DNA of 64,000 nucleotides, taken from assembly GCF_016743775.1 (NCBI RefSeq), contig NZ_JAEQMY010000023.1, forward strand, positions 1 through 64,000, written 5' to 3'. Under the pieces are notes generated by a model that saw only the letters and a list, made by a program, of their open reading frames with translations, was not told where the DNA came from and searched no databases. Each line of letters starts with the position of its first letter. Position 1 is the first letter of the stretch. The translations under genes and the position numbers were made by a program. Positions 1 to 11,938 of the stretch are shown piece after piece. The stretch comes from Microvirga aerilata (GTDB lineage Bacteria; Pseudomonadota; Alphaproteobacteria; Rhizobiales; Beijerinckiaceae).

Positions 1-39
1 TACACCCGTCATGGCAGCCTCCTGTGTCAGATCAGGAGA

Positions 40-450
40 TTATGAACCCATGCGCAGGAGGTGCAACTGTAGTGCTAGGTTGGGCAGGGCCGCCACGAGG
101 GCGCCCGCTTGGGATACGATCAGGGGCAGGAGGATGTAGGCGAGCAAGAGCAGCACAGCAAGCAGGATCAGGAACGAGAGCAGAATGGCCAAGCCGCGCG
201 GAACGTACTGGGCGAACAGGTGGACCGGGAAGGACAGCACCAGGGCCACTGCGAAGCCGGCGAGAGCCACGGCAGGTACGACGGGCACAGCCCATAGGAT
301 CAGCACCAGCAGGGCGGCTAGGCCGAACAGGATCAGCCGCCACGTGGTGGTGGAGATCCGGATCGGGGTTGGCTTCCGCGGTCCATGTCTCCGCACAGTC
401 CGGTGCGGAGGCAAACGAATGGGGTCAGGAGGGGGGCTCCTCAATTCCAT
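40..450 (-). pseudogene. AI-2E family transporter, N-terminal remnant
   Basis: The 136 codons read as a short basic N-terminus followed by closely spaced hydrophobic segments (about residues 37-70 and 85-115), with a PRGLAILLSF stretch typical of the start of AI-2E/PerM-family membrane proteins. Members are usually about 350 residues with seven or eight membrane spans; this frame stops with TAA near the first hydrophobic hairpin, so only the N-terminal third is present. Whether the rest lies in another frame beyond the window edge cannot be seen. It is most likely a truncated or frameshifted gene. The family exports small signals or acts in ion exchange, but no function should be assumed for this piece. 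Confidence 0.5.
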
Positions 451-828
451 CGTGCGCTCGTCGTAGGGGCTGAATGGTGTGCCCGACCGACCACGAGCCC
501 CTCCCCAAACTGTGGCGTTATCCGGCTAACGCACGAGCGAGGCTACCTGACACAGTCGGCGGGGCGCTGAGGCTGATGTCTGACGATTGCTTGGAATGCT
601 GCCGCTTCCGTTCACATGCTTTTGTTCATTTCTGATGTCATCTACTATCGGAGCTTGTGCTCACAGTTCCAGCTCGGCCTCTCCTCCCGCGCCCCAGGTT
701 TGGACCAATGAACTGAGGAGGCGCGGTGGCGGTGGCGCCGAGCAGATCCTTGAACATCAACAATTGTTCATTTGCCTGATCCCTCGCGATGCACCAACCT
801 TGGCGTGCGTACTAGGGATTGAGAGCTC
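451..828. other. Intergenic stretch without a recognised gene
   Basis: About 380 bases between the divergent AI-2E remnant and the DUF3500 gene. Short open frames here show no recognisable protein character. It probably carries the promoters for both neighbours, but no convincing -35/-10 pair stands out. Confidence 0.5.
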
Positions 829-2064
829 ATGAAAATCTCATCTGAATCCCGCCTTTCAACCAAGCCCATCCTGCTTGGGGGCCTCCTGATCCTAGCCGTG
901 ATGGGAAGTCCAGCCGCCCAGTCCCAAGGCACGGCCTCAGAGCGGGCCGAGCGGTTCCGGCGCATGTCGCAGGAGGCGGAGGCTCGGGGCCTGGCAGAGA
1001 CATTCAAGGGCGTTACCAGAGACGGTCAGATCATTCCAAGCCTGTTTGCCGTCCGCTCGAGCGGCGTTTCCACCGAGCCCGTGCGGCAGGCTGCGTCAGC
1101 CTTCCTAGCCGTCCTCTCTCCTGACCAGCGCGCCAAGACCTTGTTCCCGGTGAACGATGATGAATGGCGCAAGTGGATGAACCAGCACTTCTATGTGCGC
1201 CAAGGTGTCAGCCTTTCTGAGATGAGCGAGGCCCAGCGCCAAGTGGCCATAGACCTGTTGCGAGCCTCACTCAGTGCTAAGGGACTTCAGCAATCGCAGG
1301 ACATCATGCGCCTGAACCATACCCTTGGGGAACTCAACGGTAACAACTTCGAGGAGTATGGCGAAGGACGCTACTGGATTACGCTAATGGGCGAGCCGCA
1401 TGCCTCCGAGCCATGGGGATGGCAGCTCGACGGGCACCACCTCATCATCAACTACTTCGTCATGGGCGATCAGGTGGTTATGACCCCGACCTTCATGGGC
1501 TCCGAGCCGGTCACCGCGACCTCCGGAAAGTACCGAGGAACAGCCGTGCTGCAGCGGGAGCAGGCAAAGGGGCTGGCGCTGATCAATGCTTTTAACGATG
1601 ACCAGCGAAAGCACGCTGTCCTTCAAACGTCGAAACGGGGCCAGAACAATGTGGCCGAGGCGTTCAAGGACAACGTAGTCCTCGACTATGCCGGCATCCG
1701 TGCAGCAGATCTATCGGCCGCACAACAGGACACCCTGCTGGACCTGATCCAGGAGCATGTTGCGAACCTGCGCGATGGGCATGCCCAAGTGAAAATGGAC
1801 GAGGTTCGTCAGCATCTGGATGCGACGCACTTTGCCTGGATCGGGGAAACGACAGCCGACAGCGTCTTTTACTATCGGGTCCAGAGCCCCGTGGTCCTCA
1901 TTGAGTTCGACCACCAGCCGCACATCAACATGCCGGGCGTGGAGCGGGGAAAACCGACGCGGCAGCACATCCACAGCATCGTCCGGACCCCAAATGGAAA
2001 CGACTATGGCAAGGACCTGCTCCGGCAGCACTACCAGCAGCACCCGCATCCCCACCGGCACTGA
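829..2064 (+). CDS. Secreted DUF3500 family protein
   Basis: A 411-residue protein with a hydrophobic signal segment at about residues 13-30 ending in an alanine-rich cleavage region. The body matches the DUF3500 family: a conserved block near residues 189-205 (GEPHASEPWGWQLDGHH), then NYFVMGDQVVMTPTFMGSEP, and a C-terminal FDHQPHINMPG-like segment followed by a histidine-rich tail. DUF3500 proteins are exported and their biochemical role is not established; the histidines suggest metal binding, which is an inference. The gene stands alone, downstream of a long intergenic region. Only a weak purine stretch precedes the ATG, but the signal peptide directly after it supports this start. Confidence 0.85.
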   Translation: MKISSESRLSTKPILLGGLLILAVMGSPAAQSQGTASERAERFRRMSQEAEARGLAETFKGVTRDGQIIPSLFAVRSSGVSTEPVRQAASAFLAVLSPDQRAKTLFPVNDDEWRKWMNQHFYVRQGVSLSEMSEAQRQVAIDLLRASLSAKGLQQSQDIMRLNHTLGELNGNNFEEYGEGRYWITLMGEPHASEPWGWQLDGHHLIINYFVMGDQVVMTPTFMGSEPVTATSGKYRGTAVLQREQAKGLALINAFNDDQRKHAVLQTSKRGQNNVAEAFKDNVVLDYAGIRAADLSAAQQDTLLDLIQEHVANLRDGHAQVKMDEVRQHLDATHFAWIGETTADSVFYYRVQSPVVLIEFDHQPHINMPGVERGKPTRQHIHSIVRTPNGNDYGKDLLRQHYQQHPHPHRH

Positions 2065-2074
2065 GGGGGCTAGG

Positions 2075-2331
2075 AACCCGTACTCAGCCATAGATAGCCC
2101 AGACATGTAGGCACCAGCCAGCAAGGGAGGCAATGATGGATCCTGATAGGCCGCCATGGATGGTCCGAACCACAGCCCAACGATCTTCTTCGTCAGCGGA
2201 TGATATTCGACATCCCGCAGCACGCAGCCAGCCAGTTCGGCATTGCGTTCGTACCAGCCATAAACCGCATCAAGGCCAACCTTGAGTCGCTCGACCTGAA
2301 AGTGATCGCCTCTGCCATGCGGAATGAGCAT
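2075..2331 (-). pseudogene. TetR-family regulator, C-terminal fragment
   Basis: In this frame a stretch around AVYGWYERNAELAGCVLRD and LWFGPSMAAY resembles the ligand-binding C-terminal domain of TetR-type repressors, where a YxWY...NVLRDAE-like helix is common. No helix-turn-helix domain is readable upstream: an in-frame stop lies eight codons before the ATG and nothing TetR-like precedes it. It abuts the 3' end of the convergent DUF3500 gene. I read it as a decayed remnant; the resemblance is by eye only. Confidence 0.4.
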
Positions 2332-2456
2332 GGAATAGAGCAGTGGAGCTTACACTCTGTTAAGATGTGCCTGCGAGCTGCTCTGGAAGACCCAACCCGT
2401 AGTATGATGCTGGTGCGGGACTGCGGAGAGCTTGGTCGGATACCCTGGCTTGCGTG

Positions 2457-2663
2457 ATGCGCTACCTTGAGCTTGTTCTATATGCCTTCGTCAGGTTGGT
2501 GATTTGGTATAGCGTAGTTTTTCTGCTCGGCATTGTTGCCATCGAGGTTGCGAACTGCCCAGCGCAGAACCGCTTTGTCACAAGTGAGCGGAGTGGGGCA
2601 GTCTACGTGTGCGACCGGGACGGCGACATCGCTCGGTCCAATGCAATCCTTCGGGAGCTATAG
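2457..2663 (+). CDS. Small hypothetical membrane-anchored protein
   Basis: A 68-residue frame with one strong membrane segment (about residues 5-29) followed by a short polar tail containing two cysteines (ANCPAQNRF and VYVCDRDGD). The layout suggests a single-span protein with a periplasmic tail. No family is recognised and the ribosome-binding site is poor, so it may not be expressed. A GTG three bases upstream is an alternative start. Confidence 0.35.
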   Translation: MRYLELVLYAFVRLVIWYSVVFLLGIVAIEVANCPAQNRFVTSERSGAVYVCDRDGDIARSNAILREL

Positions 2664-2848
2664 TCATTAGGGCAGAGAAGACCGATACAACCTACTCCAG
2701 CAACTGGGAGCTATATCGGTGCGGAGGCAAGCCCTCACCCTCAACCTTTTGACCGCCTCCGTAGACTTCAGCCCCGTTCAATCCAATCCCGACGAAGCTT
2801 TTTCATGCCCCACGGTAGCCGGCGAGACATGGCTTGACAGCTTACGTC

Positions 2849-3127
2849 ATGACGCAAGAATTATCCTGCCTTGACGGAGAAGCCGCCGTGGATGTGGTCG
2901 TGACACCTGCGGAGTTCAAACCAGGCACTTGGATGTTGAGCGACAGGCTCAGGCGCCCTCTTGGAACCATTACTGAAGTCTCCCCGTCGCTGTTCACCAT
3001 CCAAGCGGACGGTAACTCCAGGCTGGCCGGAATGGAGGCTGCCAATTTCGTCTCTCTGGGCAGTGTCATGTCGGCCATCGCGAAGCACATGAAGGGTGAG
3101 TGTCAGCTTTCTAGCGGCAATCTATAA
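2849..3127 (+). CDS. Hypothetical small protein
   Basis: A 92-residue soluble frame with balanced composition. The middle (LRRPLGTITEVSPSLFTIQ) alternates hydrophobic and polar residues like a small beta-barrel, and the end reads as a helix (VMSAIAKHMKGEC). Protein-like composition and third-position GC favour this strand. The start could instead be TTG at 2834. No family is recognised. Confidence 0.4.
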   Translation: MTQELSCLDGEAAVDVVVTPAEFKPGTWMLSDRLRRPLGTITEVSPSLFTIQADGNSRLAGMEAANFVSLGSVMSAIAKHMKGECQLSSGNL

Positions 3128-3576
3128 CGTGAAGTCGCTGGGATAGGATTGAAGCCCAACCCACCTCGTGCCCCTGCGCCAGCCCTGTCCAGCACACGCA
3201 TGACTTGATTGGCCGTCAATTCCTTGCCCCGGGTGGTCTTGATGTCAGCAGCCCGGCTCCTATGAACCAGAAGCGCGTCGAGCACCTTCTCGGTCGCTTG
3301 AGGGTCTATGCTGCGCGCGGCCGCGATCTCCTAGTCCGTGCGCCCGCCATCGTGCAGGGCCTCAAACAGGCCCGCCTTGGAGGCCGCCATGATGATCCGG
3401 GCAAACTGAAATGCGGCCTGAGTATAGGCCAGCGGCTTCGGGCCGAGGTTCAGCCGGAAGGCGAGCCGCTCCAGGAAAGTTTCCGCATGGGCGCCCAGTC
3501 GCATCGCACGGCACTCCTCAAGGCCCGCAGCTGACCTTAGTCGTAGCAATGATTGCATGCGGAGCGAAGGGGACAC
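3103..3576 (-). pseudogene. SAM-dependent methyltransferase, N-terminal remnant with amber stop
   Basis: The frame contains LAFRLNLGPKPLAYTQAAFQ then FARIIMAASKAGLFEAL, the dimerisation helices found at the N-terminus of small-molecule O-/C-methyltransferases. After a TAG codon at about 3331-3333 the same frame continues with EIAAARSIDPQATEKVLDAL, the next winged-helix segment of the family. The SAM-binding Rossmann domain is absent downstream. The gene is therefore both interrupted and truncated, and sits between a small hypothetical gene and the glycosyltransferase. Confidence 0.6.
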
Positions 3577-3705
3577 GGACCCAGAGGCCGCTGCCCTTTA
3601 GGATGGACGCGTCACTTACTCAGCCAGGGCCACGATCCCATGAGACGACTCAGCGATCGCAAAGTTGAAGAAATCTGTCTTGATGCCAGCAGCTGACATG
3701 TGTGG

Positions 3706-5310
3706 TTACGGAGAGCTCTTCTGCAATGGAGCTGTTTCAGAGCCAGTTACGTTGGGCGTCTCGGACCGTGTGAGTACTACTCGACCCTCGGGAACCCAGT
3801 GAGTGTTGATCTCCCACCACTTCAGGACATCAGGCAAGACGCCTGTGGGTGGACCAGCACGGCTGCCCATGTGCAGCTCATACTTCGCCAGGACGCAAGC
3901 TGTGTCGGCGCGCAGCCAAAAGAAGTTTGCGCGCATGAGAGCCCCTTGCAGGCCCCTCAGGGTTCTGGCCTCCTCCAAGATTCGGTGGTTTGCAAGGCGA
4001 CAACTGAAAACATCCGCCAAGCGTCGCTCAGCGTAAAACGCCATGGTGCCGATCTCGCCAGAGACTTGCTTATCACCCCCATAGACCCGGACATTAGCAT
4101 CAGGCTCCACATGGCTGTGCAGCCATAAGCCGATCTCGCGATACTGCTGATGCGTAGCCCAATTCGTGTGGATTGGCGGCTGCGTCAGCAAATCTCCTCG
4201 CCCAAAGAGATAAATCAGGCCAAACACTACCGCAGCGGGTGACAAGATCACCGCAGTGCTTCTGATGAGACTATGGCGTGCAGCATTCAGCTGCTCGGCT
4301 GCAGTGAGGAGGCCGAGGACACCAAGTATCACACCCGGGATCACGACCGGAACGAAGTACCAGTGGTAGGGCGGCACTCCCAAGGCCGCATAGGCAGCAA
4401 AGTAAGTGGCGCTAAAGGCACAGAGCAGCGCCGCAGCAAGCACGGCCTGCCTGTTTTCAAGCTTGAGGCAAAGAACAGCAAAAGGCATCAGCAGGAGGGA
4501 AAACAGGGTCTCCTGCGGATACCGGAGGAAGTACAGCAGGGCACCATGGGCGAAGTTGAAGCCGCCCCATGTGCCGCTCTGGCTCAGCTTGATCCCAAAC
4601 GTACTTGGAACAATTGACCCCAGGTGAATCCAGGAGAATATGTACCACGGAGCTAAGCAGAGAGCATACACAAGACCCAGTCGGGCTATGAGCCTGAGTT
4701 GTGCACGCCACCTGGGGGTAGCTTCCTCCCGAGGCTGACCTGGCCGCAAATTCTCTGAAGCCTGATAGCGGAGCAGGGCAGCGATCATCATAATCGGGAA
4801 CAGCAGAACCCCATCGGGGCGCGTCAGTGTCAGCAGGGCTGAGAGGATGGCAACGGAGGTATAGTGTTGAGTCAGGAATGCAAAGACACAGGCGACCAAC
4901 AGTGTGATGTAGAGCAGGGGCTCAAGGCCAATCGTTGATAGAAGAAGCGGATTACCGACAACAGCAAGAAAAGCGAACGCACCAAAGGCAGAGCTGGACG
5001 TAATGTGCTTCGAAAGAAGCAGGAGGAGAACAAGGAGGGCTACTGCTTCCAGGGTCGCGAGGGTTAAGGCTGCTTGAACAAGGTCGTGTACGCCAAAGCC
5101 TATGGCTGCGGTCAGGATCACATTGAGCGGCGAGGTTGCTGTGTTTGTCACTTCCCATGGAAAGAAGCCCCAAACGCCGTAATCCCGCAGCGTCCGGGCG
5201 TACTGGAGCGTGATGAGAGTGTCATCAATCAGCATCTCCCGAAAGAGCTGGAAGTACAACCAGATCGGAATTGCAGAGACGGCAAGAAGTGCAAGTCGGG
5301 ATTTACCCAT
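3706..5310 (-). CDS. GT-C type membrane glycosyltransferase-like protein
   Basis: A 534-residue integral membrane protein with about ten hydrophobic segments over the first 370 residues and a soluble C-terminal domain of roughly 150 residues. Near the N-terminus (residues 28-45) it carries MLIDDTLITLQYARTLRDYG, matching the acidic DD(A/T) motif in the first periplasmic loop of GT-C enzymes (ArnT/PMT and arabinofuranosyltransferase-like), which use polyprenyl-phosphate sugars. A second signature, SPLNVILTA, follows as usual. The likely role is transfer of a sugar to an envelope glycan or lipid, but the substrate cannot be told. Its neighbours do not form a polysaccharide locus. Confidence 0.7.
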   Translation of the reverse strand: MGKSRLALLAVSAIPIWLYFQLFREMLIDDTLITLQYARTLRDYGVWGFFPWEVTNTATSPLNVILTAAIGFGVHDLVQAALTLATLEAVALLVLLLLLSKHITSSSAFGAFAFLAVVGNPLLLSTIGLEPLLYITLLVACVFAFLTQHYTSVAILSALLTLTRPDGVLLFPIMMIAALLRYQASENLRPGQPREEATPRWRAQLRLIARLGLVYALCLAPWYIFSWIHLGSIVPSTFGIKLSQSGTWGGFNFAHGALLYFLRYPQETLFSLLLMPFAVLCLKLENRQAVLAAALLCAFSATYFAAYAALGVPPYHWYFVPVVIPGVILGVLGLLTAAEQLNAARHSLIRSTAVILSPAAVVFGLIYLFGRGDLLTQPPIHTNWATHQQYREIGLWLHSHVEPDANVRVYGGDKQVSGEIGTMAFYAERRLADVFSCRLANHRILEEARTLRGLQGALMRANFFWLRADTACVLAKYELHMGSRAGPPTGVLPDVLKWWEINTHWVPEGRVVLTRSETPNVTGSETAPLQKSSP

Positions 5311-5541
5311 AGCGCATCATGATCATCAGATAAGCACTTCGAACTGATCAGTTAACAAGATGCGGCCGCCACGACTAGCGCTCGACCGCAAAGAACTGTT
5401 CGGATCTCAAGATTATCGCGATACCGTAAAAGCTGCTCAAAAGGAGGCGTCTTTATGCTATGGCCGGCTTTCATCGGAACGCCTCGCGATCAAGTGAGAT
5501 TGGATCTTCTGCTGGTCATGCTTTAGTGCACATGGTGACTC

Positions 5542-8259
<2,718 letters not shown>

Positions 8260-8419
8260 CTCGCTTCACCTTCAATCCGAGAGTTTCCGACTGGATTGCT
8301 GCCACTTGTCAGAGCACCCGAGCCATGAAGCCTGAGCTCGCTTGGTATGTTGGACAATTGAGAATGAAGAACGCAACTGTGCCTACTGTAACATGAGCGA
8401 ATGCTTCGCGCTTGTGATT

Positions 8420-8700
8420 TCACCGGGTTGGAGGGGGCACTTCAAAGTCTGCGAGGTCGAGCCCACTAAGGCCAGCCGGGCATGTCGATTTCTGTAATTG
8501 GATGTCGCTGCGGCATTTAAGGCAGCTGAGAGCCTCGTCGATGTTGGCGACCTCAATGACCTTGATGCCGCTGGAAACCAAGCAGTCTGCCGTTTCAATG
8601 CAGATCTCCCGATCGCGCCGGGCCAGCAGGACTTCGGTTTCCAGAGAGTTGAGCACGCGCCATCTCGCGCCTCCTGAAGGTCCCCAATATACCAGATCTG
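8420..8700 (-). pseudogene. Response-regulator receiver domain remnant
   Basis: The segment EVLLARRDREICIETADCLV followed by IKVIEVANIDEALSCL resembles the first beta strand, alpha helix and second strand of a CheY-like receiver. The following text, PAGLSGLDLADFEV, looks like the MPxxSGLDLA loop, but the phosphoacceptor Asp segment before it is missing and nothing after it fits. It is a collapsed receiver with its second half lost. The comparison is by eye. Confidence 0.4.
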
Positions 8701-8736
8701 CTTGGATACGGGTGGCCGAGTCCCCATATAAACTGC

Positions 8737-9170
8737 ATGCCATCCAAGGGATTTTCGCCCCGCACTCTCGACCTGTTCGAGTACACCCTGACCATCCCGA
8801 CACCTTCGTCCGAACTGACTTCCGGTTCGGCCAAGTCGCCGGAGCTTGTCAGCGTGTCTGACGCACAACTAGCCCAGCAGCTCGGTCGCGTCCTTGAGGA
8901 AGTGCAGCGCCGACTAAAGAAGGGCAGGGGGACCCGGCCGGAGCTGGAGGAGGCGGCAAAACAGGACAGCCTGTCACTCAAGCATCTGATTTCAAGCCCC
9001 AAACGCCAGAACAAGCCCTCAAAATCTGGCAAGGCCTCATCGGTGCTGCACGAGGGGCAGCGCAAGGCCGTGTGGGCAGCCCTTCTGGCCGGGGTGGCAC
9101 CCAATCAGGTGGCAAGCACTTTGGACTGTCGCCGGCTACAGTGCGCAAGGTTCTCGACGAGAGTGCGTGA
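8737..9170 (+). pseudogene. Hypothetical protein with C-terminal HTH, frameshifted near the end
   Basis: The frame opens with ATG at 8737 and encodes a charged, soluble protein of about 125 residues that leads into GQRKAVWAALLAGVAPNQVA. At about 9113 the frame breaks; reading on in the shifted frame gives KHFGLSPATVRKVLDESA and then a stop at 9168-9170. Joined, these form a convincing helix-turn-helix (GVAPNQVAKHFGLSPATVRK). A single lost base restores this ending, so this is a very recent frameshift or a sequencing error in a small DNA-binding protein. The family is not recognised. Confidence 0.55.
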
Positions 9171-9253
9171 GCCCGCAGCATGGCGGATCCTTCTAACGCC
9201 GATAGCCTCCAACTTGTGTTCTCAACGGCAGGAGGACGCTTGTGGCGGAGAAC

Positions 9254-9694
9254 TTACTTTCGGGATGGAGCCATTCCAGCATAGGGGTAGCACCGGGCGC
9301 GCTCGAGGGTGAGGCCGAAGTGCTCCCCTAGCTTGCGAATGGCCTCCGCATGCTCAGGGTAGGGATCCCGGTTCTCAGGACCCACAAGGATGATCCTGAA
9401 AGCCGGGTCATAGCGCCTGGCTGGCGGCAGCATAGCTGTCACGAGGGCTGCTCCCTCCGCACTGCGCAACGTCAGGAACAGAGGCATGACACGCTGAACG
9501 TGGGCCTTGAGGCCAATGTTCTGCTCAACAAATGAGCTGGAGGATGAGCGGTAGGTGCTCGTTGCGGCTTCCCACGCTTGGCGGAAGTGCTTCTCCACCA
9601 CATGGCCCATCACATCCGACTCGAGCGCGGCTTCACCTTCAGTCTCGATCCGAAACCAGGTCTTCGAGCCTGGAGCATCACAGATGTACTGCAT
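9254..9694 (-). CDS. Conserved hypothetical protein
   Basis: A 146-residue soluble protein starting MQYICDAPGSKTWFRIET, with a glutamate-rich early region and an ordered C-terminal half (LVGPENRDPYPEHAEAIRKL, then EHFGLTLERARCYPYAG). It has no signal peptide or membrane segment. The composition and frame are those of a genuine gene, and its shape recalls uncharacterised alphaproteobacterial proteins, but I cannot name a family. It is convergent with the frameshifted HTH gene to its left. Confidence 0.65.
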   Translation of the reverse strand: MQYICDAPGSKTWFRIETEGEAALESDVMGHVVEKHFRQAWEAATSTYRSSSSSFVEQNIGLKAHVQRVMPLFLTLRSAEGAALVTAMLPPARRYDPAFRIILVGPENRDPYPEHAEAIRKLGEHFGLTLERARCYPYAGMAPSRK

Positions 9695-9895
9695 GCCTGA
9701 TCAACGCAGGACTGCGGCGAAGGTGTCCAGAGGCTGGGCCATCCGACCAGAGCAACACGAGAGCTTTGTTCCAACAAGCAGGTAGAGGCTATTTTAGGCA
9801 GGGTCCGTCCGGCAGGCGTAAGCCGTGGTGCTCCACAACCGGGGTCTTGGCAGGGGGTACAGGTGAGTAACCCGCCTTGATGTAATCCGCCCCGT

Positions 9896-10105
9896 TCACC
9901 CCGTCCGTTGCGCGGAAGCCGATGCAGGCACGAGGTCAGCTTCACGTACAACGCGTTGGACTGGCCCCGTTGCTGCCTTGATCCGGTAGAGTGGTTCACC
10001 GTCCGGTCCGGAGGGCAGAACACGCAGGATCTCATAGATCCCGGTGTTCTCAAGAAGGCGTTCCTTTGGCCGCACAAGCTGGCCAATCCCGAAGCGGTGA
10101 GTCAT
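9896..10105 (-). CDS. Small conserved hypothetical protein
   Basis: A 69-residue basic soluble protein beginning MTHRFGIGQLVRPKERLLEN. The pattern YEILRVLPSGPDGEPLYRIK then VQRVVREADLVP looks like a small beta-barrel (SH3-like), a common fold for short proteins in Hyphomicrobiales. No function can be assigned. It is divergent from the YihY gene. Confidence 0.6.
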   Translation of the reverse strand: MTHRFGIGQLVRPKERLLENTGIYEILRVLPSGPDGEPLYRIKAATGPVQRVVREADLVPASASAQRTG

Positions 10106-10448
10106 GGCGTGTGTTCCTCGTCCTTGAGCGCGGCCCTTCTGGGTGGCTCGCGATGCCGAAACAACCGTGTCGCTTCACCCGACGTTCCAACGGATACCGC
10201 ACTGACAGTCGGTCCATTCAGGTCTGCACTTGCGCTTTGCACTCACCAACAGCCCAGGAGCATTCCTGCTGCTGGGGAAGCATCCGCGGCGAGAGCTGGA
10301 GCAGGCCACAATGGAACATACCTCACAAGGTTGCGGTTACCCTAACGGCCAAGCCTACCTCGCCAGTTCGCTGCCTCAGAGTTCGACATCCGTCATGCCC
10401 ATTGCAACGCCTCCGTCCCAGGATCCGCACAGCCACCCCGCTTCGTCC

Positions 10449-11570
10449 ATGACATCCACGCTGCTGGCTGCTGCGGCTGGGATGGTCCTAGTCCGACTCG
10501 TGGCCGGCGGGAGCACGGCGACTGCGAGGGTGCGAGCCCGGAAACCCAATCACATGCCGCAGACCGACCGGCAAGGCCGAGCACAGGACCCAAGCCAGCA
10601 TGCGCCGGAAGCCACAGCCTCAGAGCCGGGGCGTGGACGTGAGGCAGCCACACCGGTTGAGATCTCGGCCAAGGGATGGAAGGACATCCTGTGGCGCACG
10701 TATGAGGAATTTGGCCAGGACCGTCTCATGTCAGTGGCCGCGGGCGTGACCTACTACGCCCTTTTGGCTCTGTTTCCGGCGCTGGGCGCCCTGATGTCTG
10801 TCTACGGCCTGTTTGCTGATCCAGCTACGATCCAGGATCACCTGACGGCACTCTCCGGCGTTCTCCCGGGCGGCGCCCTCGACATCATCCGCGAGCAGGT
10901 GGTCCGCATTGCCTCAGCGGGCGAGGGGACCCTCGGTCTCAGCTTCATTATCGGCCTGGCCGTGTCGCTGTGGAGCGCCAACGCGGGCATGAAGGCAATC
11001 TTCGACGCGCTCAACATCGTCTATGACGAGGAGGAGAAGCGCAGCTTCGTGAAGCTGAACCTCGGGTCGCTCACCTTCACGCTGGCGGCCGTCGGTTTCC
11101 TGCTCCTCGCCCTGGCCGGCATCGTGGTCCTGCCCGTCGTGCTGGATGTCGTCGGCCTCGGCAGCGGTGTCGAATGGCTGCTCGCCATCGCTCGCTGGCC
11201 GGTTCTGCTTGCTGTGGTGATTGCCGGGTTGGCCGTGCTGTACCGCTACGGCCCGAGCCGTGACAAGGCCGAGTGGAAGTGGGTCACGTCAGGCGGCATT
11301 GTTGCGGCCGTGCTGTGGCTTGTCGTGTCGATGCTGTTCTCCTGGTATGTGGCCAACTTCGGCAGCTACAACGAGACCTATGGCTCGCTAGGGGCCGTCA
11401 TTGGCTTCATGACGTGGATCTGGATCTCGAGCATCGTTGTGCTGCTCGGGGCTGAGATCAACGCCGAGATGGAGCACCAGACGGCAAAGGACACCACGGA
11501 AGGACCCGAGAAGCCGATGGGTGGGCGCGGCGCCACCATGGCCGACACTTTGGGCGCGGCAAAGGCATAG
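10449..11570 (+). CDS. YihY/virulence factor BrkB family membrane protein
   Basis: The C-terminal 290 residues fit the YihY/BrkB family: the block AAGVTYYALLALFPALGALM near the first membrane span, then FGSYNETYGSLGAVIGFMTW and LLGAEINAE in the last part. About six hydrophobic segments are visible. The proline- and arginine-rich N-terminus (about 70 residues) is outside the conserved core, and ATGs at 10311 and 10395 in the same frame are possible starts; none has a strong ribosome-binding site. The family was once mislabelled ribonuclease BN; its true role, perhaps in envelope physiology or transport, is unsettled. The gene appears monocistronic. Confidence 0.8.
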   Translation: MTSTLLAAAAGMVLVRLVAGGSTATARVRARKPNHMPQTDRQGRAQDPSQHAPEATASEPGRGREAATPVEISAKGWKDILWRTYEEFGQDRLMSVAAGVTYYALLALFPALGALMSVYGLFADPATIQDHLTALSGVLPGGALDIIREQVVRIASAGEGTLGLSFIIGLAVSLWSANAGMKAIFDALNIVYDEEEKRSFVKLNLGSLTFTLAAVGFLLLALAGIVVLPVVLDVVGLGSGVEWLLAIARWPVLLAVVIAGLAVLYRYGPSRDKAEWKWVTSGGIVAAVLWLVVSMLFSWYVANFGSYNETYGSLGAVIGFMTWIWISSIVVLLGAEINAEMEHQTAKDTTEGPEKPMGGRGATMADTLGAAKA

Positions 11571-11591
11571 GGCCGCATTTCTGCGGCTAGG

Positions 11592-11890
11592 CTGACCCCT
11601 GCTGGAGGAAACCGAAGTGGACGTTGTGGAGGTCGAGAGCGCGGAGGCGGCGTTTGAGTGCCTCCAGGACCGCGGTGGGCGGGCTGCGATGGTCCGGCTA
11701 CCAGGCATGATGGACGGGGTAGTCTTGGCTGAGCAAGTTCATCAGCGCTGGCCGCATGTGTCGCTGCTGATTTGCTCAGGCTATGCCCGAATGCATCCTG
11801 ACGAGATCCTGGACCACGGGCAGTTCATCCCCAAGCCTGGCCGCCTTCGTCCGGCACATTCACGAACTGATGCCCATGCTGCACCCGTGA
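11592..11890 (+). pseudogene. Response-regulator receiver remnant
   Basis: The frame reads VVEVESAEAAFECL, then LPGMMDGVVLAEQVHQRWPH, SGYARMHPDEIL and FIPKP, which follow the order of a CheY-like receiver including the conserved Lys-Pro near the end. The beginning is missing and the few residues holding the phosphoacceptor Asp (normally just before the LPGMMDG loop) are deleted. After FIPKP a frameshift is needed to reach AAFVRHIHELMPMLHP and the stop at 11888-11890. It cannot act as a receiver. It follows the YihY gene directly. Confidence 0.5.
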
Positions 11891-11938
11891 GCAGGGTGGC
11901 GCAGGCAGGCATTGCCCCTCGGCGACTCACGCAGACAT

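Noticed and set aside
2200..2457. An 85-codon plus-strand frame
   Set aside because: It overlaps the TetR-like fragment, which has better family resemblance on the opposite strand, and shows no protein-like pattern of its own.
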